Source: Actinomadura barringtoniae (lineage in GTDB: Bacteria; Actinomycetota; Actinomycetes; Streptosporangiales; Streptosporangiaceae). Taken from it: a stretch of DNA of 64,000 nt. The notes below the pieces were generated by a model that was not told the origin of the DNA, ran no database searches, and saw only the letters and a program-made list of their open reading frames with translations. This document shows positions 35,785 to 44,399 of this stretch, one piece after another (position 1 is the stretch's first letter; each line of letters opens with the position of its first letter). A program made the position numbers and the translations under genes. The stretch spans positions 496,001 to 560,000 of the forward strand of contig NZ_JAGEOJ010000005.1 of the NCBI RefSeq assembly GCF_017573505.1, in the 5' to 3' direction.

Positions 35785-36492
35785 TCAGACCCGCTTGCGA
35801 GCCCGGATCAACACGATGCTGCCGCGCTCGTTCGGAGCGCGCCGGTCACCGAGCGCGACCAGGGGCGTGAGCGGCGCCGCCGCGTTGAAGCCGATCTTGC
35901 CGCCGTACGTGGACAGCGACAGGTAGAGGCGTTCGGCGGCGGCCGTGCGGAACTGGTAGGAGTGCCGCACCAGGTCCAGCCCGCGCTCGTTCATGAGCTT
36001 GCCGAGCGTCTCGTGGGTGTAGGTGTGCTGCACGTGGTACTTGCTCTTGTGCGTGTCGCGCAGCTTCGGCCACGTGTCGGCGCGGCTCAGCACGTCGGCG
36101 GACATGAAGATCTCGCCGCCCGGCTTCAGCACCCGCGCCATCTCGTCCAGCGACTCGCCGCCGTCGTCGAAGTGCTCGATCGCGCACACCGACAGGATCG
36201 AGTCGAACGAGCCGTCCGCGAACGGCAGCCGCAGCGCGTCGCACTCGACCAGCGCCGGCGGGTGGGCCAGGCCCTGCCCGTACAGCATCTTCTTGCGCGC
36301 CAGGTCGATGGAGACCGCTTCGGCGCCGCGCTTGCGGGCCTGCCCGGCCCAGTAGCCGTCGCCGCCCGCCACGTCCAGGACCCGCTTGCCGCGCAGATCC
36401 CGGCCCATCCAGCCGAGCAGCGTCCCGGCCTCGCGGTACCGGCACACGTGCACCTGGTGCCCCATGAAGGCGACCACATCCGAGAGATTCAT
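35785..36492 (-). CDS. Class I SAM-dependent methyltransferase
   Basis: 235 residues. Motif I VLDVAGGDGYWAGQA binds S-adenosylmethionine; FDSILSVCAIEHFDDGG is the post-I/II region and LKPGGEIFMSADV motif III, as in UbiE/Methyltransf_11 proteins. Substrate unknown; its place among glycan genes suggests a sugar or polyprenyl substrate. ATG at 36492 fits a leaderless transcript with TAGAGT eight bases before; a TTG at 36501 is the alternative. Divergent from the membrane protein gene. Confidence 0.9.
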   Translation of the reverse strand: MNLSDVVAFMGHQVHVCRYREAGTLLGWMGRDLRGKRVLDVAGGDGYWAGQARKRGAEAVSIDLARKKMLYGQGLAHPPALVECDALRLPFADGSFDSILSVCAIEHFDDGGESLDEMARVLKPGGEIFMSADVLSRADTWPKLRDTHKSKYHVQHTYTHETLGKLMNERGLDLVRHSYQFRTAAAERLYLSLSTYGGKIGFNAAAPLTPLVALGDRRAPNERGSIVLIRARKRV

Positions 36493-36500
36493 CGGGGCCA

Positions 36501-36506
36501 ACTCTA
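36501..36506 (-). promoter_or_regulatory. -10 element for leaderless methyltransferase gene
   Basis: TAGAGT on the minus strand, eight bases before ATG 36492. Together with the rightward TACCCT box it makes a compact 80-base divergent promoter. Confidence 0.5.
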
Positions 36507-36559
36507 GGACCCCCGCGCCGTGGAAATGGCGAAAGCTCCGAGCGCGGGGCGCGCTGGCC

Positions 36560-36565
36560 TACCCT
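36560..36565 (+). promoter_or_regulatory. -10 element for leaderless membrane-protein gene
   Basis: TACCCT six bases before the GTG at 36572; no ribosome-binding site. Confidence 0.5.
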
Positions 36566-36571
36566 GGGCGG

Positions 36572-37561
36572 GTGATTTCGAAGGCCCTGGTGATGCGTGC
36601 GCTGCGCATCCTGCTGGTCGTGCTGGCACTGGCGTTCTGCGCCTACAGCCTTGTCGACCAGTGGGACGCGACCGTGCGGGCGTTCGAGCAGATGTCGGCA
36701 TGGACCCTGCTCGGCGCGTTCGTGACGGGAATGGCGGGCCTGTTCGCCTGGATGCTGAGCTGGCGGGTCTTCCTTGCCGGGCTCGGCTCCCCCCTGCCGC
36801 TCAAGGCGATGTACCGGATCTCCTCCATCTCCCAGCTCGGCAAGTACGTGCCTGGCAAGGTGTGGGCGGTCGTCACGCAGATGGAGATGGCCAAGGAGCA
36901 CGACGTGCCGCGGGCGCGCAGCTTCGGCTCCACGCTGCTGGCGGTGGCCGCGTCGCAGGCGACCGGGCTGGCCGTGGCGGCGGTCACGCTGCCGCTGGTC
37001 TCCGAGGCGGCCAGGGAACGCTACTGGTGGCTGTTCCTGCTGGCCCCGGTCGTGCTGGCCTGCCTGCACCCCAGGATCGTCACCTGGGGCCTGAACCTGC
37101 TGCTCAAGCTGGCCCGGCGCCCGCCGCTGGAGCACCCGGTGAGCCTGGCCGAGACCGTGCGCGGCGTGGTCTGGGCCGTGGTCGGCTGGTTCTTCTTCGG
37201 CCTGCACATGTGGATGCTGTGCGCGGCGGCCGGCGGCGAGGGCAAGGGCCTGCCGTTCCTGGCGATGGGGGCCTACGCGCTGGCGTTCGTGGCCGGGTTC
37301 CTGGTCTTCATCGCGCCCGGCGGCATCGGCGCCCGCGAGGCGGCCATGGTGCTGGTGCTCACCCCCGCGATGCCCGCCGGCGCCCCGATCGTGGTCGCGC
37401 TGGTCTCCCGGGTGCTGCTCACGCTGGCCGATCTGGCGAACGCGGGGATCGCCGTCCTCATCGGCGGACGGCCGCCCAAGGCACCGAAGGACGCCTTCGA
37501 GGCGGGGAATGAACGCGAACCCGAGACGCTTGTCACGGGTACGCAGCCGACTAAGGAGTGA
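36572..37561 (+). CDS. Lysylphosphatidylglycerol synthase-like / flippase-like membrane protein
   Basis: 329 residues with about eight transmembrane helices, of the family shared by the MprF membrane domain and archaeal AglD-like proteins. Typical motifs are SISQLGKYVPGKVWAV near residue 90 and the late FIAPGGIGAREA. Proteins of this type move lipids or lipid-linked sugars across the membrane. The GTG start at 36572 is leaderless. Its stop codon is three bases before the trxA start, and AAGGAG lies in its last codons, so trxA is translationally coupled. Confidence 0.87.
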   Translation: MISKALVMRALRILLVVLALAFCAYSLVDQWDATVRAFEQMSAWTLLGAFVTGMAGLFAWMLSWRVFLAGLGSPLPLKAMYRISSISQLGKYVPGKVWAVVTQMEMAKEHDVPRARSFGSTLLAVAASQATGLAVAAVTLPLVSEAARERYWWLFLLAPVVLACLHPRIVTWGLNLLLKLARRPPLEHPVSLAETVRGVVWAVVGWFFFGLHMWMLCAAAGGEGKGLPFLAMGAYALAFVAGFLVFIAPGGIGAREAAMVLVLTPAMPAGAPIVVALVSRVLLTLADLANAGIAVLIGGRPPKAPKDAFEAGNEREPETLVTGTQPTKE

Positions 37562-37564
37562 TCC

Positions 37565-37891
37565 GTGGCATCCCCTATCACCATTACCGACGCCACCTAC
37601 GAAGAGCAGGTGCTGAAGAGCGACGTCCCGGTCCTGGTGGACTTCTGGGCGGAATGGTGCGGGCCCTGCAAGATGATCGCCCCGATCCTCGAGGAGATCG
37701 CGCAGGAGTACGACGGCAAGATCGTGATCGCCAAGCTGAACGCCGACGACTACCCGTCGATCCCGGCCGCGCAGGGCGTCATGGGCCTGCCCACCCTGAA
37801 CCTCTACAAGAACGGCGAGGTCGTCGAGCAGATCGTCGGCGCCAAGCCGAAGCGCGCGCTGCTCAAGGTCATCGAGCCGCACCTCGGCTGA
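37565..37891 (+). CDS. trxA: Thioredoxin
   Basis: 108 residues: the active site WCGPC at Cys32/Cys35, cis-Pro76 in VMGLPT, and the conserved FWAEWCGPCKM context. A general disulphide reductant reduced by thioredoxin reductase, not found in this window. GTG at 37565 with AAGGAG seven bases upstream. It ends four bases from the stop of the convergent GT4 gene, so both transcripts must end inside each other's coding sequence. Confidence 0.96.
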   Translation: MASPITITDATYEEQVLKSDVPVLVDFWAEWCGPCKMIAPILEEIAQEYDGKIVIAKLNADDYPSIPAAQGVMGLPTLNLYKNGEVVEQIVGAKPKRALLKVIEPHLG

Positions 37892-37895
37892 CGGC

Positions 37896-38987
37896 TCAAG
37901 CGACCGGCCTGCCGACGGCCTCGGTCAGCGTCTCCACGTAGGCGGCCCAGAGGGGCTCGTGATCGACGGGGGCGACCCCTTCACGCAGCTTCTCGGGCTC
38001 GCCGGGCGCGTAGAACCGCTTCAGCGCGTCCGTGAGCGAGCCGACGTCGTCCGGCTCGCAGATCAGCCCGTCCACGCCGTCGCGGATCTGCGCGGCGAAG
38101 CCGCCGACCCGCGTCGCGATCACCGGGATGCCGTGCTCGTACGCCATCCAGACGTTCTGCGAGGCCGTCGCCGACCGGTAGGGCAGCACGAGAGCGTCCG
38201 CCCCCGCGAAGAGCCCCGGCACATCCGCCGCCGGCACGTAGCCGGGATGGATCTCGACGCGTTCGGCGATCCCCAGCTCGGAGATCAGCTTCTGCGTGTC
38301 GTCCAGACCGCCCCAGAACTCCCCCGCGACCGTCAGCGAGACGTCCGGCGGCCCGGCCGCCAGCGCCCGCAGCAGGACGTCCAGCCCCTTGTAGGGCCGC
38401 ACGATCCCGAAGAACAGCAGCCGTCGCGTGGTCGCCTCGTGCGGCGTCGCGATCTCCGAGGTCGGCAGGTGCGCGGGCATCTCGGCCACCCGCACCGGCT
38501 TGGAGGTCAGCGTCCGCGCGATCTCGGCCTGCGGCTCGGAGTGCACGAGGACCCCGTTCACGCGCCGCAGCAGCCGCTTCATCAGCGGCCGGTCGTACGG
38601 CTTGGCCTCGTGCGGAAGGACGTTGTGGCACAGCGCCACCACCGGCGTCCCCCGCCCGATCCCGGCGAGAATCCCCAGGTAGGACGGCACCTGAACGGGG
38701 CTCAGCACGGCCAGCACGATCAGGTCGTACGACCGCAGTGACCGCCCGGTGCGCCACCAGCCGTCGGGGCGCCGCCAGTCCAGGTCGTGCCGCGTCGCCG
38801 GGAACGGCTCGCCCTCCGGCTCGGAGATCGTCTGCTGCCCCGGGTAGAGGAACGACGGGTACTGCGCGCGCCACGACTCGATCACCACGTCGTGGCCCGC
38901 CGCGCTCAGCCGGTGCGCCAGCTCGGTGGTGTGGTGGGCTCCGCCGCCCTTGTAGGGGAACGCGGGCCCGACGACGGCGATCCTCAT
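37896..38987 (-). CDS. Glycosyltransferase family 4
   Basis: 363 residues, GT-B fold. The Gly-rich acceptor-side loop is VVGPAFPYKGGGAHHTTEL, donor-side motifs are LLFFGIVRPYKGLDVLL, and EHGIPVIATRVGGFAAQIRD replaces the classical E-x7-E region. The ATG overlaps the upstream GT2 stop by four bases, forming a pair that probably acts in sequence on the same lipid-linked glycan. Confidence 0.92.
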   Translation of the reverse strand: MRIAVVGPAFPYKGGGAHHTTELAHRLSAAGHDVVIESWRAQYPSFLYPGQQTISEPEGEPFPATRHDLDWRRPDGWWRTGRSLRSYDLIVLAVLSPVQVPSYLGILAGIGRGTPVVALCHNVLPHEAKPYDRPLMKRLLRRVNGVLVHSEPQAEIARTLTSKPVRVAEMPAHLPTSEIATPHEATTRRLLFFGIVRPYKGLDVLLRALAAGPPDVSLTVAGEFWGGLDDTQKLISELGIAERVEIHPGYVPAADVPGLFAGADALVLPYRSATASQNVWMAYEHGIPVIATRVGGFAAQIRDGVDGLICEPDDVGSLTDALKRFYAPGEPEKLREGVAPVDHEPLWAAYVETLTEAVGRPVA

Positions 38988-39895
38988 GTGTCACCGCGCG
39001 AGCGGACGATCAGGTCGGCCAGCAGCGCCAAACTCGCGATGATCAGTCCGGTCACGAAGATCATGATGGTGTTGTTGGCGAAGTAGCCGAAGTGCCACAC
39101 CATGTCGAACACGCCCTTGGCCAGGCCGATGACGATCAGCCACAGCGCGGGCGGCATCAGCACCTTGAGCGGGTTGAAGTACATGACCATCCGCAGCACC
39201 TGCAGGATGTAGCGGTAGGCGTCCTTGGTGAAGTGGAACTTGGACTTGCCCGCCCGCTTGAAGTAGTCGATCGGCACGTACCGCACGTCGTGCTGGTTCG
39301 ACAGGAACGCGATCGTGATCGTGGTGACGCAGGAGAACCCGGGCGGCAGCAGCCGAAGGTAGGGCAGCGACACCTCGCGGCGGAACGCGCGCAGCCCGGA
39401 GTTCAGGTCCGGGATCTTGGAGTTGGTCAACCGCTCGGCGACCTTGCGGATGAACCACTTGGCGGGCACCCGCAGCAGCTTGTGCGTGCCCTCCTCGCTG
39501 GTCCGCGCGCCGACGACCTGGTCGACCGTGGGGTCGGTGTCCAGGATGTCGACCAGATCGGGGATGCGGTCGTTCGGATAGGTCATGTCGGCGTCGGTCC
39601 ACACGACGATCTCGCCGCGGGCCTGCTGGGTGCCGATCCTGCGGACCGTTCCCGAGCCGCTGTTGTGGTGGAACGCCATGATCCGCATGTTCGGGAACTG
39701 CGGTGCGGCCTCCTCGAGGCGGGCCAGCGTGGCGTCGGTCGAGCAGTCGTCGACGGCGAGCAGCTCATAGGGTTTGCCGCTGTCGTCCATCGCCTTGCAG
39801 ATGCGTTCGACCTCGTCGATGACGTGATCCTGCTCGTTGTAACAGGGCAGGACGATCGTCACGTGCACGGGCGGCTCGTGGGGCTCGGTACTCAC
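38984..39895 (-). CDS. Glycosyltransferase family 2, polyprenol/DPM type with C-terminal membrane helices
   Basis: 303 residues. GT-A fold with TIVLPCYNEQDHVIDEV, LAVDDCSTDATL and the metal-binding VVWTDADMTYPND; two transmembrane helices end the protein. This architecture transfers a hexose to polyprenyl phosphate, providing lipid-linked sugars for the GT39-like enzyme just upstream. The GTG at 39895 is preceded by TATCCT at the spacing of a leaderless promoter, so it can be transcribed separately from the upstream gene. Confidence 0.93.
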   Translation of the reverse strand: MSTEPHEPPVHVTIVLPCYNEQDHVIDEVERICKAMDDSGKPYELLAVDDCSTDATLARLEEAAPQFPNMRIMAFHHNSGSGTVRRIGTQQARGEIVVWTDADMTYPNDRIPDLVDILDTDPTVDQVVGARTSEEGTHKLLRVPAKWFIRKVAERLTNSKIPDLNSGLRAFRREVSLPYLRLLPPGFSCVTTITIAFLSNQHDVRYVPIDYFKRAGKSKFHFTKDAYRYILQVLRMVMYFNPLKVLMPPALWLIVIGLAKGVFDMVWHFGYFANNTIMIFVTGLIIASLALLADLIVRSRGDT

Positions 39896-39903
39896 GCAGC
39901 GCG

Positions 39904-39909
39904 AGGATA
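39904..39909 (-). promoter_or_regulatory. -10 element for leaderless GT2 gene
   Basis: TATCCT on the minus strand, eight bases before GTG 39895. It closely matches the TAnnnT consensus. Confidence 0.5.
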
Positions 39910-39915
39910 CCCGGC

Positions 39916-41970
39916 TTACGGGTGAGCGGGCTCGGACATCCACACGTTGAGGTTGAACGTCCAGGTTCCGGAGGGGGCCTTGAGCAGCGTTCGCGGGTCC
40001 TGCCGGGTGCGCAGAGCGATCACCTGGGCGGGCGGTCCGTAGGGCGAGACCTGCTGCGGTTCGGCGCCGAGAATGACCGGCCGCCGGCCCGCCGCGTAGA
40101 TCTTGCCGATCACCCGCTGGACGTCCTGCGGCTTGGCCGTCTCGACCGTACGGGCCGCCGGGAGGCCGCACATGCTGCGCACGACCTGCAGGAACCGGTC
40201 GGCGGTGGGACGGTCCACGATCACGATCGACCGCCCGGGGCCGAGCCGGTCGCACATCGACCGGACGGCGGCGACCTCGCCCTGGTCGGACTTGGAGACC
40301 ATGAACCCGGCCGAGGCGACGGCGATCGGCACGACGAGCACCGCCACGCCGAGGACGGCCGCCGCGCCGGTGACGCGCTTGCCGTACCCGAGTCGTCGCA
40401 TTCGCCGGAAAACCCACGCGAGCGCCCACACCGCGAAGAGCAGGAGCCCCGGTATGACGACGCCGATGAGCCGCCGGGTGGCCCACGGGTGGTCGGGGGT
40501 GATGCCGGGCCGCCACAGCACGGCGACGGTCGTGAACGCGAAGACCGCGTACGGCAGCAGCCATTCCGGGGACTGGCGCCGCAGCAGCCGCCGGACCAGC
40601 AGCGCCGCGCCGAACGTCGCCAGCAGCAGCGCGGGCACGCCGATGTACCAGATCACCCAGTAGAGCGAGAGCTCGGAGTACTGCCGGGTGCCGTCGACGG
40701 TCAGGTGCTCGATCCGCTGGATGGACTCGATGAACTGGGCGTTCAGCTGGTCGTCGGGGTTGTCGGGGACGCGCCGCACGGTCTGGAAGTACGGCCGGAC
40801 CGCGAAGCCGATCATCACCAGCACGGTCAGGACGGCCGCGAGCCCGGGCAGCCGCCCGTTCGACACCCAGGCGCCGATCCGCCGCAGCCTCGGCCCGGTG
40901 ACCTTCCAGCGCAGCGCGCCGACCAGGGCGGCGGTGGCGGCGACCAGCAGCACGGTCATCGCCAGCAGCGGATCGAACGAGGCGTGCAGGTACTTCAGGT
41001 AGGGCCGCGACAGCACGAAGCCCTCGATCAGGCCGGCGCCGACGCCGAACGCCAGCCCCATCGCCAGCGGCGTGCCGGTCATGCGGCGGCGCGCGACCAG
41101 CAGCCCGGCGATCACCACCACCGGCAGGACGTCGCGCAGCCCGTCGATCCGGACCAGCACGATGAGGCCGAGCGCCATCCCGCCCAGGAACGCCTTGGCC
41201 CGCGCGGACTGCGGCAGGCCCTCGCGGGCTTCGGCACGCACGTCGTACATCAGCGCCAGCCCGCCCAGCAGCAGGACGAGCGCGGGCAGCTCGCTCAGCG
41301 TCGAGCGCGACACCCACAGCATGGGCAGGGTCAGCGCGAGGAAGAGCGCGCCGGCCGGAGCCCAGCGCGGCCCCACCATGCGGGCGGTGAGCCCGGCGAA
41401 CGACAGGACGGCGCACGCGCCCAGGACCGGCGCCATGGCGAGCAGGGCGTACGTCCCGCCGATCCAGCCGCCGAGGGCCAGAATCATCGGCAGGCCCGCC
41501 ATGAACTGCGGCACGATCGAGGTGCCCTGCTCGTAGAACGCGGGGCTGGCGTACCCGAGCGCCCGGTCCCCGCCGCCGAACGCCCAGCGCATCTGCGGGA
41601 TCGGCAGCGAGCCGTGGTCGTTCAGCCAGGTCGCGAACTGCACGTACGAGGCCGGGTCGCGGCGGACGATGACCTGCTCGGAGCACATGACGATCTGCAG
41701 GACCAGGAACGCGATCGTGATCGCCAGGACCGACCCGGTCACCCACCACGGCACCGGCCCGAGGCGTTCGGGCGCGGGCTCGTCAGGGCCGCGCGGCCGG
41801 TCCCGCAGGCCCAGCCAGAGAACGATGGCGGCCGCGGGCAGGAACAGCGCGATGGCCGGCCCGGGGCGGAACAGCCCGGCCAGCAGGAGCGGCAGGGACA
41901 CCATGAGCCAGGCGACGACGAGCAGCGCCGGGGCCACGGTGATCCTGGCGAGCACTCGGCTCGCACTCAT
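39916..41970 (-). CDS. GT39/ArnT-like membrane glycosyltransferase
   Basis: 684 residues with about thirteen transmembrane helices and a C-terminal extracytoplasmic domain of roughly 140 residues (QGEVAAVRSMCDRLG, IVIVDRPTADRF). The first outer loop has RRDPASYVQFATWL, the position of the acidic catalytic motif in GT-C enzymes. It likely uses a polyprenyl-phosphate sugar made by the adjacent GT2 and transfers it outside the membrane. A GGAG-type site precedes the ATG. Divergent from the TIGR03089 gene. Confidence 0.85.
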   Translation of the reverse strand: MSASRVLARITVAPALLVVAWLMVSLPLLLAGLFRPGPAIALFLPAAAIVLWLGLRDRPRGPDEPAPERLGPVPWWVTGSVLAITIAFLVLQIVMCSEQVIVRRDPASYVQFATWLNDHGSLPIPQMRWAFGGGDRALGYASPAFYEQGTSIVPQFMAGLPMILALGGWIGGTYALLAMAPVLGACAVLSFAGLTARMVGPRWAPAGALFLALTLPMLWVSRSTLSELPALVLLLGGLALMYDVRAEAREGLPQSARAKAFLGGMALGLIVLVRIDGLRDVLPVVVIAGLLVARRRMTGTPLAMGLAFGVGAGLIEGFVLSRPYLKYLHASFDPLLAMTVLLVAATAALVGALRWKVTGPRLRRIGAWVSNGRLPGLAAVLTVLVMIGFAVRPYFQTVRRVPDNPDDQLNAQFIESIQRIEHLTVDGTRQYSELSLYWVIWYIGVPALLLATFGAALLVRRLLRRQSPEWLLPYAVFAFTTVAVLWRPGITPDHPWATRRLIGVVIPGLLLFAVWALAWVFRRMRRLGYGKRVTGAAAVLGVAVLVVPIAVASAGFMVSKSDQGEVAAVRSMCDRLGPGRSIVIVDRPTADRFLQVVRSMCGLPAARTVETAKPQDVQRVIGKIYAAGRRPVILGAEPQQVSPYGPPAQVIALRTRQDPRTLLKAPSGTWTFNLNVWMSEPAHP

Positions 41971-42055
41971 CCTTCGCCTCCATGGTCAACCATCGATGCG
42001 GAGCGTAGCGGGCTTGACGCCCGGCTTCCGCCCGGCGCCCCGTACGCGCGGGCTC

Positions 42056-42061
42056 TAGGCT
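42056..42061 (+). promoter_or_regulatory. -10 element for leaderless TIGR03089 gene
   Basis: TAGGCT seven bases before ATG 42069, identical to the fbiA box. Confidence 0.55.
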
Positions 42062-42068
42062 TCGCCCC

Positions 42069-42902
42069 ATGGCTGAACCGTCGTCCGATGTCACACCCGC
42101 CGTTCTGCTGCGCCGCCGGGTCGAGAGCGACCCGTCGCGGCCTCTGGTCACCTTCTATGACGACCGGACCGGCGAGCGGGTCGAGCTGTCGGCCAAGACG
42201 TTCGACAACTGGGTGGCCAAGACCGCCAACCTGCTCGTGGACGGCCTGGGGGCGGCGCCCGGCGACCGGGTGGTGCCGGCGCTGCCGCCACACTGGCAGA
42301 CCGCGGTGTGGCTGATGGCCTCCTGGGCGGCCGGGCTCGTCGTCGAGCCGGTCGATCCCGCCGGGCCGTTCGTCCCGGGCGAACCGGTCTCCGCGTCGGG
42401 TCCCTACATCCTGGCGGCCGCCGAAGAGGCGCTCGAGGATCTGGCGAACGACCCGGAGGCCGATGAGGTCGTCGGGCTGTCCCTCCACGCGCTCGGCGGG
42501 CCGCTGTCGTCCGCCCCGGCGGGGGTCACCGACTATGCGGTGGAGGTACGTGCCTACGGAGACAGGTTCGTCCCAGATACGGGAGTGACGTCCGAGTCGC
42601 CCGCCCTTACTGTGACAAACACCACATTCAGTGCGGCCGAGCTCGTCCGTGAGGCCACTGTGGCCGCCGAGAAATGGGGGTTGGACGCGCAGGACAGAGT
42701 GCTGGTTGACATGTCGTACACCACACTCGGCGGGTTGCTGACTGGCCTGCTTGCACCACTAGCCTCGGGAGCTTCCGTCATAATCCAACGAAACTTTGAC
42801 AAAGACTCCCTAGATCGACGAGTGAGCCTGGAGCATGTGACCGCGGTGGGCGGTGTGTCCGGATGGAATGACGAATCCGGGTCCGTCCGCCGGCTTGCCT
42901 GA
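42069..42902 (+). CDS. TIGR03089 family protein (AMP-binding-enzyme-like)
   Basis: 277 residues. It resembles the N-terminal part of acyl-adenylating enzymes (VTFYDDRTGERVELSAKTF, VAKTANLLVDGLGAAPGDRV) but lacks the ATP-binding P-loop and the C-terminal lid domain of that superfamily, so adenylation is doubtful. The family is restricted to actinobacteria, usually one copy per genome, adjacent to the LCP gene (Rv3268 and Rv3267 in M. tuberculosis), as here. Function unknown. The 3' third is less GC-rich than its surroundings. Confidence 0.88.
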   Translation: MAEPSSDVTPAVLLRRRVESDPSRPLVTFYDDRTGERVELSAKTFDNWVAKTANLLVDGLGAAPGDRVVPALPPHWQTAVWLMASWAAGLVVEPVDPAGPFVPGEPVSASGPYILAAAEEALEDLANDPEADEVVGLSLHALGGPLSSAPAGVTDYAVEVRAYGDRFVPDTGVTSESPALTVTNTTFSAAELVREATVAAEKWGLDAQDRVLVDMSYTTLGGLLTGLLAPLASGASVIIQRNFDKDSLDRRVSLEHVTAVGGVSGWNDESGSVRRLA

Positions 42903-42958
42903 CCTAGTCTCTGTTTTCCCGACCCCCTCGAGAACGGGCCTGCCCCCACCCGGAGCCG

Positions 42959-44377
42959 ATGAACAGCAACCCCATGTACATGGAGTACGTCGACGACGCC
43001 GACCCGGATCCGGCGTCCCGTCGGCGCGGCTGGCGCATCCTCGGCTGGGTGTCGATCGGCCTGTCGGTCGTGATGGTGGCGTGCAGCCTGGCCGCGTACG
43101 GCGTCTACCGCCAGACGCTCGGCAACATGGGCCACGAGGACACCAACTCCCTGGTCGGGCCGAACCGGCCCAAGAAGCTGAACAACGCGATGAACATCCT
43201 GCTGCTCGGGTCCGACACCCGCGCGGGATCCAACGCCAAGTACGGCCGGGCCATGAAGAACGAGCCGCCGCGCTCGGACACGATGATCCTGCTGCACCTG
43301 TCGCCGGGCGGCGGCCAGGCGATGGGCATCAGCTTCCCGCGTGACCTGATGATCCCGATCCCGTCGTGCAAGACCCAGAGCGGCGGCACGACGACCGCGA
43401 CGAGCCGCGGGCAGATCAACTCGGCGTTCACCCTCGGCGGCGCGTCCTGCGTGATCAAGACGATCGAGAAGATGTCCAACATCCACGTCGATCACTTCAT
43501 GCAGGTCGACTTCAACGGGTTCAAGAAGATCACCTCCGCCATCAACGGCGTGCCGGTCTGCCTGACCAAGGACGTCAACGACAAGGACTCCAAGCTCCAC
43601 CTCAGCAAGGGCAAGCACGTGGTGTCGGGCGAGACGGCCCTGGCGTACGTGCGGGCCCGGCACGGCCTCGGTGACGGCTCCGACACCGACCGGATCAAGC
43701 GCCAGCAGAAGTTCATGGGCTCGCTCGCCAACAAGGCCATGAGCGCCGGCGTGCTGACCAACCCCGGCAAGCTCCTCGGCCTACTGCAGGCCGTCAGCAA
43801 GTCGCTGACCGTCGACAACGACCTCACCGTCTCCCAGATGATGAAGATCGCCCAGGGCATGCAGGGCATGACCTCGGGCAAGCTGCGCTTCGTCACCGTC
43901 CCCTCGGGCCCCGACCCGCAGGACATCAACCGGGTCGCCCTGAAGCCCGAGGCCCAGGCCTTCTTCTCCGCCATCCGCAACGACAAGGCCGTGGCCGCTC
44001 CCGCCAAGGGCGGCAGCAAGGTCACCGCGAGCCAGGTCAAGGTCCGCGTCTACAACGCCAGCGGCATCGGCGGCCAGGCGGGCCGGGTGGCCGACGCGCT
44101 CAAGGCGCAGGGCATCCAGGTCATGGAGACCGGCAACATGAGCACCACCGCGACGACCAAGGTGCTCTACGGCACCGGCGCCGACCAGCAGGCCGGGTTC
44201 CTGGCCAAGCTGATCCCGAGCGGCCCGAAGCCCGCCCCCCGCACCAGCGGGGCCAGCGCGGGCGTGGTCGACCTCGTGGTCGGCAAGGACTGGACCAGCC
44301 TCAAGAGCGCCAAGGCCGGGATCCCGACCCAGGAGGGCGAGATCAAGGCGACCGACGACATCTGCAAGGGAGCCTGA
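42959..44377 (+). CDS. LytR-CpsA-Psr (LCP) wall-polymer ligase
   Basis: 472 residues. A cytoplasmic stub, one transmembrane helix (about 25-47), the LCP catalytic domain (SDTMILLHLSPGGG, GISFPRDLMIPIP, YVRARHGLGDGSDTDRIKRQ with the conserved Arg residues) and a C-terminal LytR_C domain (VRVYNASGIGGQAGRVADAL). LCP enzymes move glycopolymers from the lipid carrier onto peptidoglycan. It fits as the attachment step for the polymer made by the genes around it. Start ATG is eight bases after GGAG. Confidence 0.95.
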   Translation: MNSNPMYMEYVDDADPDPASRRRGWRILGWVSIGLSVVMVACSLAAYGVYRQTLGNMGHEDTNSLVGPNRPKKLNNAMNILLLGSDTRAGSNAKYGRAMKNEPPRSDTMILLHLSPGGGQAMGISFPRDLMIPIPSCKTQSGGTTTATSRGQINSAFTLGGASCVIKTIEKMSNIHVDHFMQVDFNGFKKITSAINGVPVCLTKDVNDKDSKLHLSKGKHVVSGETALAYVRARHGLGDGSDTDRIKRQQKFMGSLANKAMSAGVLTNPGKLLGLLQAVSKSLTVDNDLTVSQMMKIAQGMQGMTSGKLRFVTVPSGPDPQDINRVALKPEAQAFFSAIRNDKAVAAPAKGGSKVTASQVKVRVYNASGIGGQAGRVADALKAQGIQVMETGNMSTTATTKVLYGTGADQQAGFLAKLIPSGPKPAPRTSGASAGVVDLVVGKDWTSLKSAKAGIPTQEGEIKATDDICKGA

Positions 44378-44399
44378 CCCCTCCCCCTGGGAACCGCGT

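Noticed and set aside
37892..37895. Terminator between thioredoxin and the convergent GT4 gene
   Set aside because: Only four bases separate the stops and no hairpin is visible.
42069..42902. Functional acyl-CoA/AMP ligase
   Set aside because: It lacks the P-loop and C-terminal domain and matches the non-enzymatic-looking TIGR03089 family.
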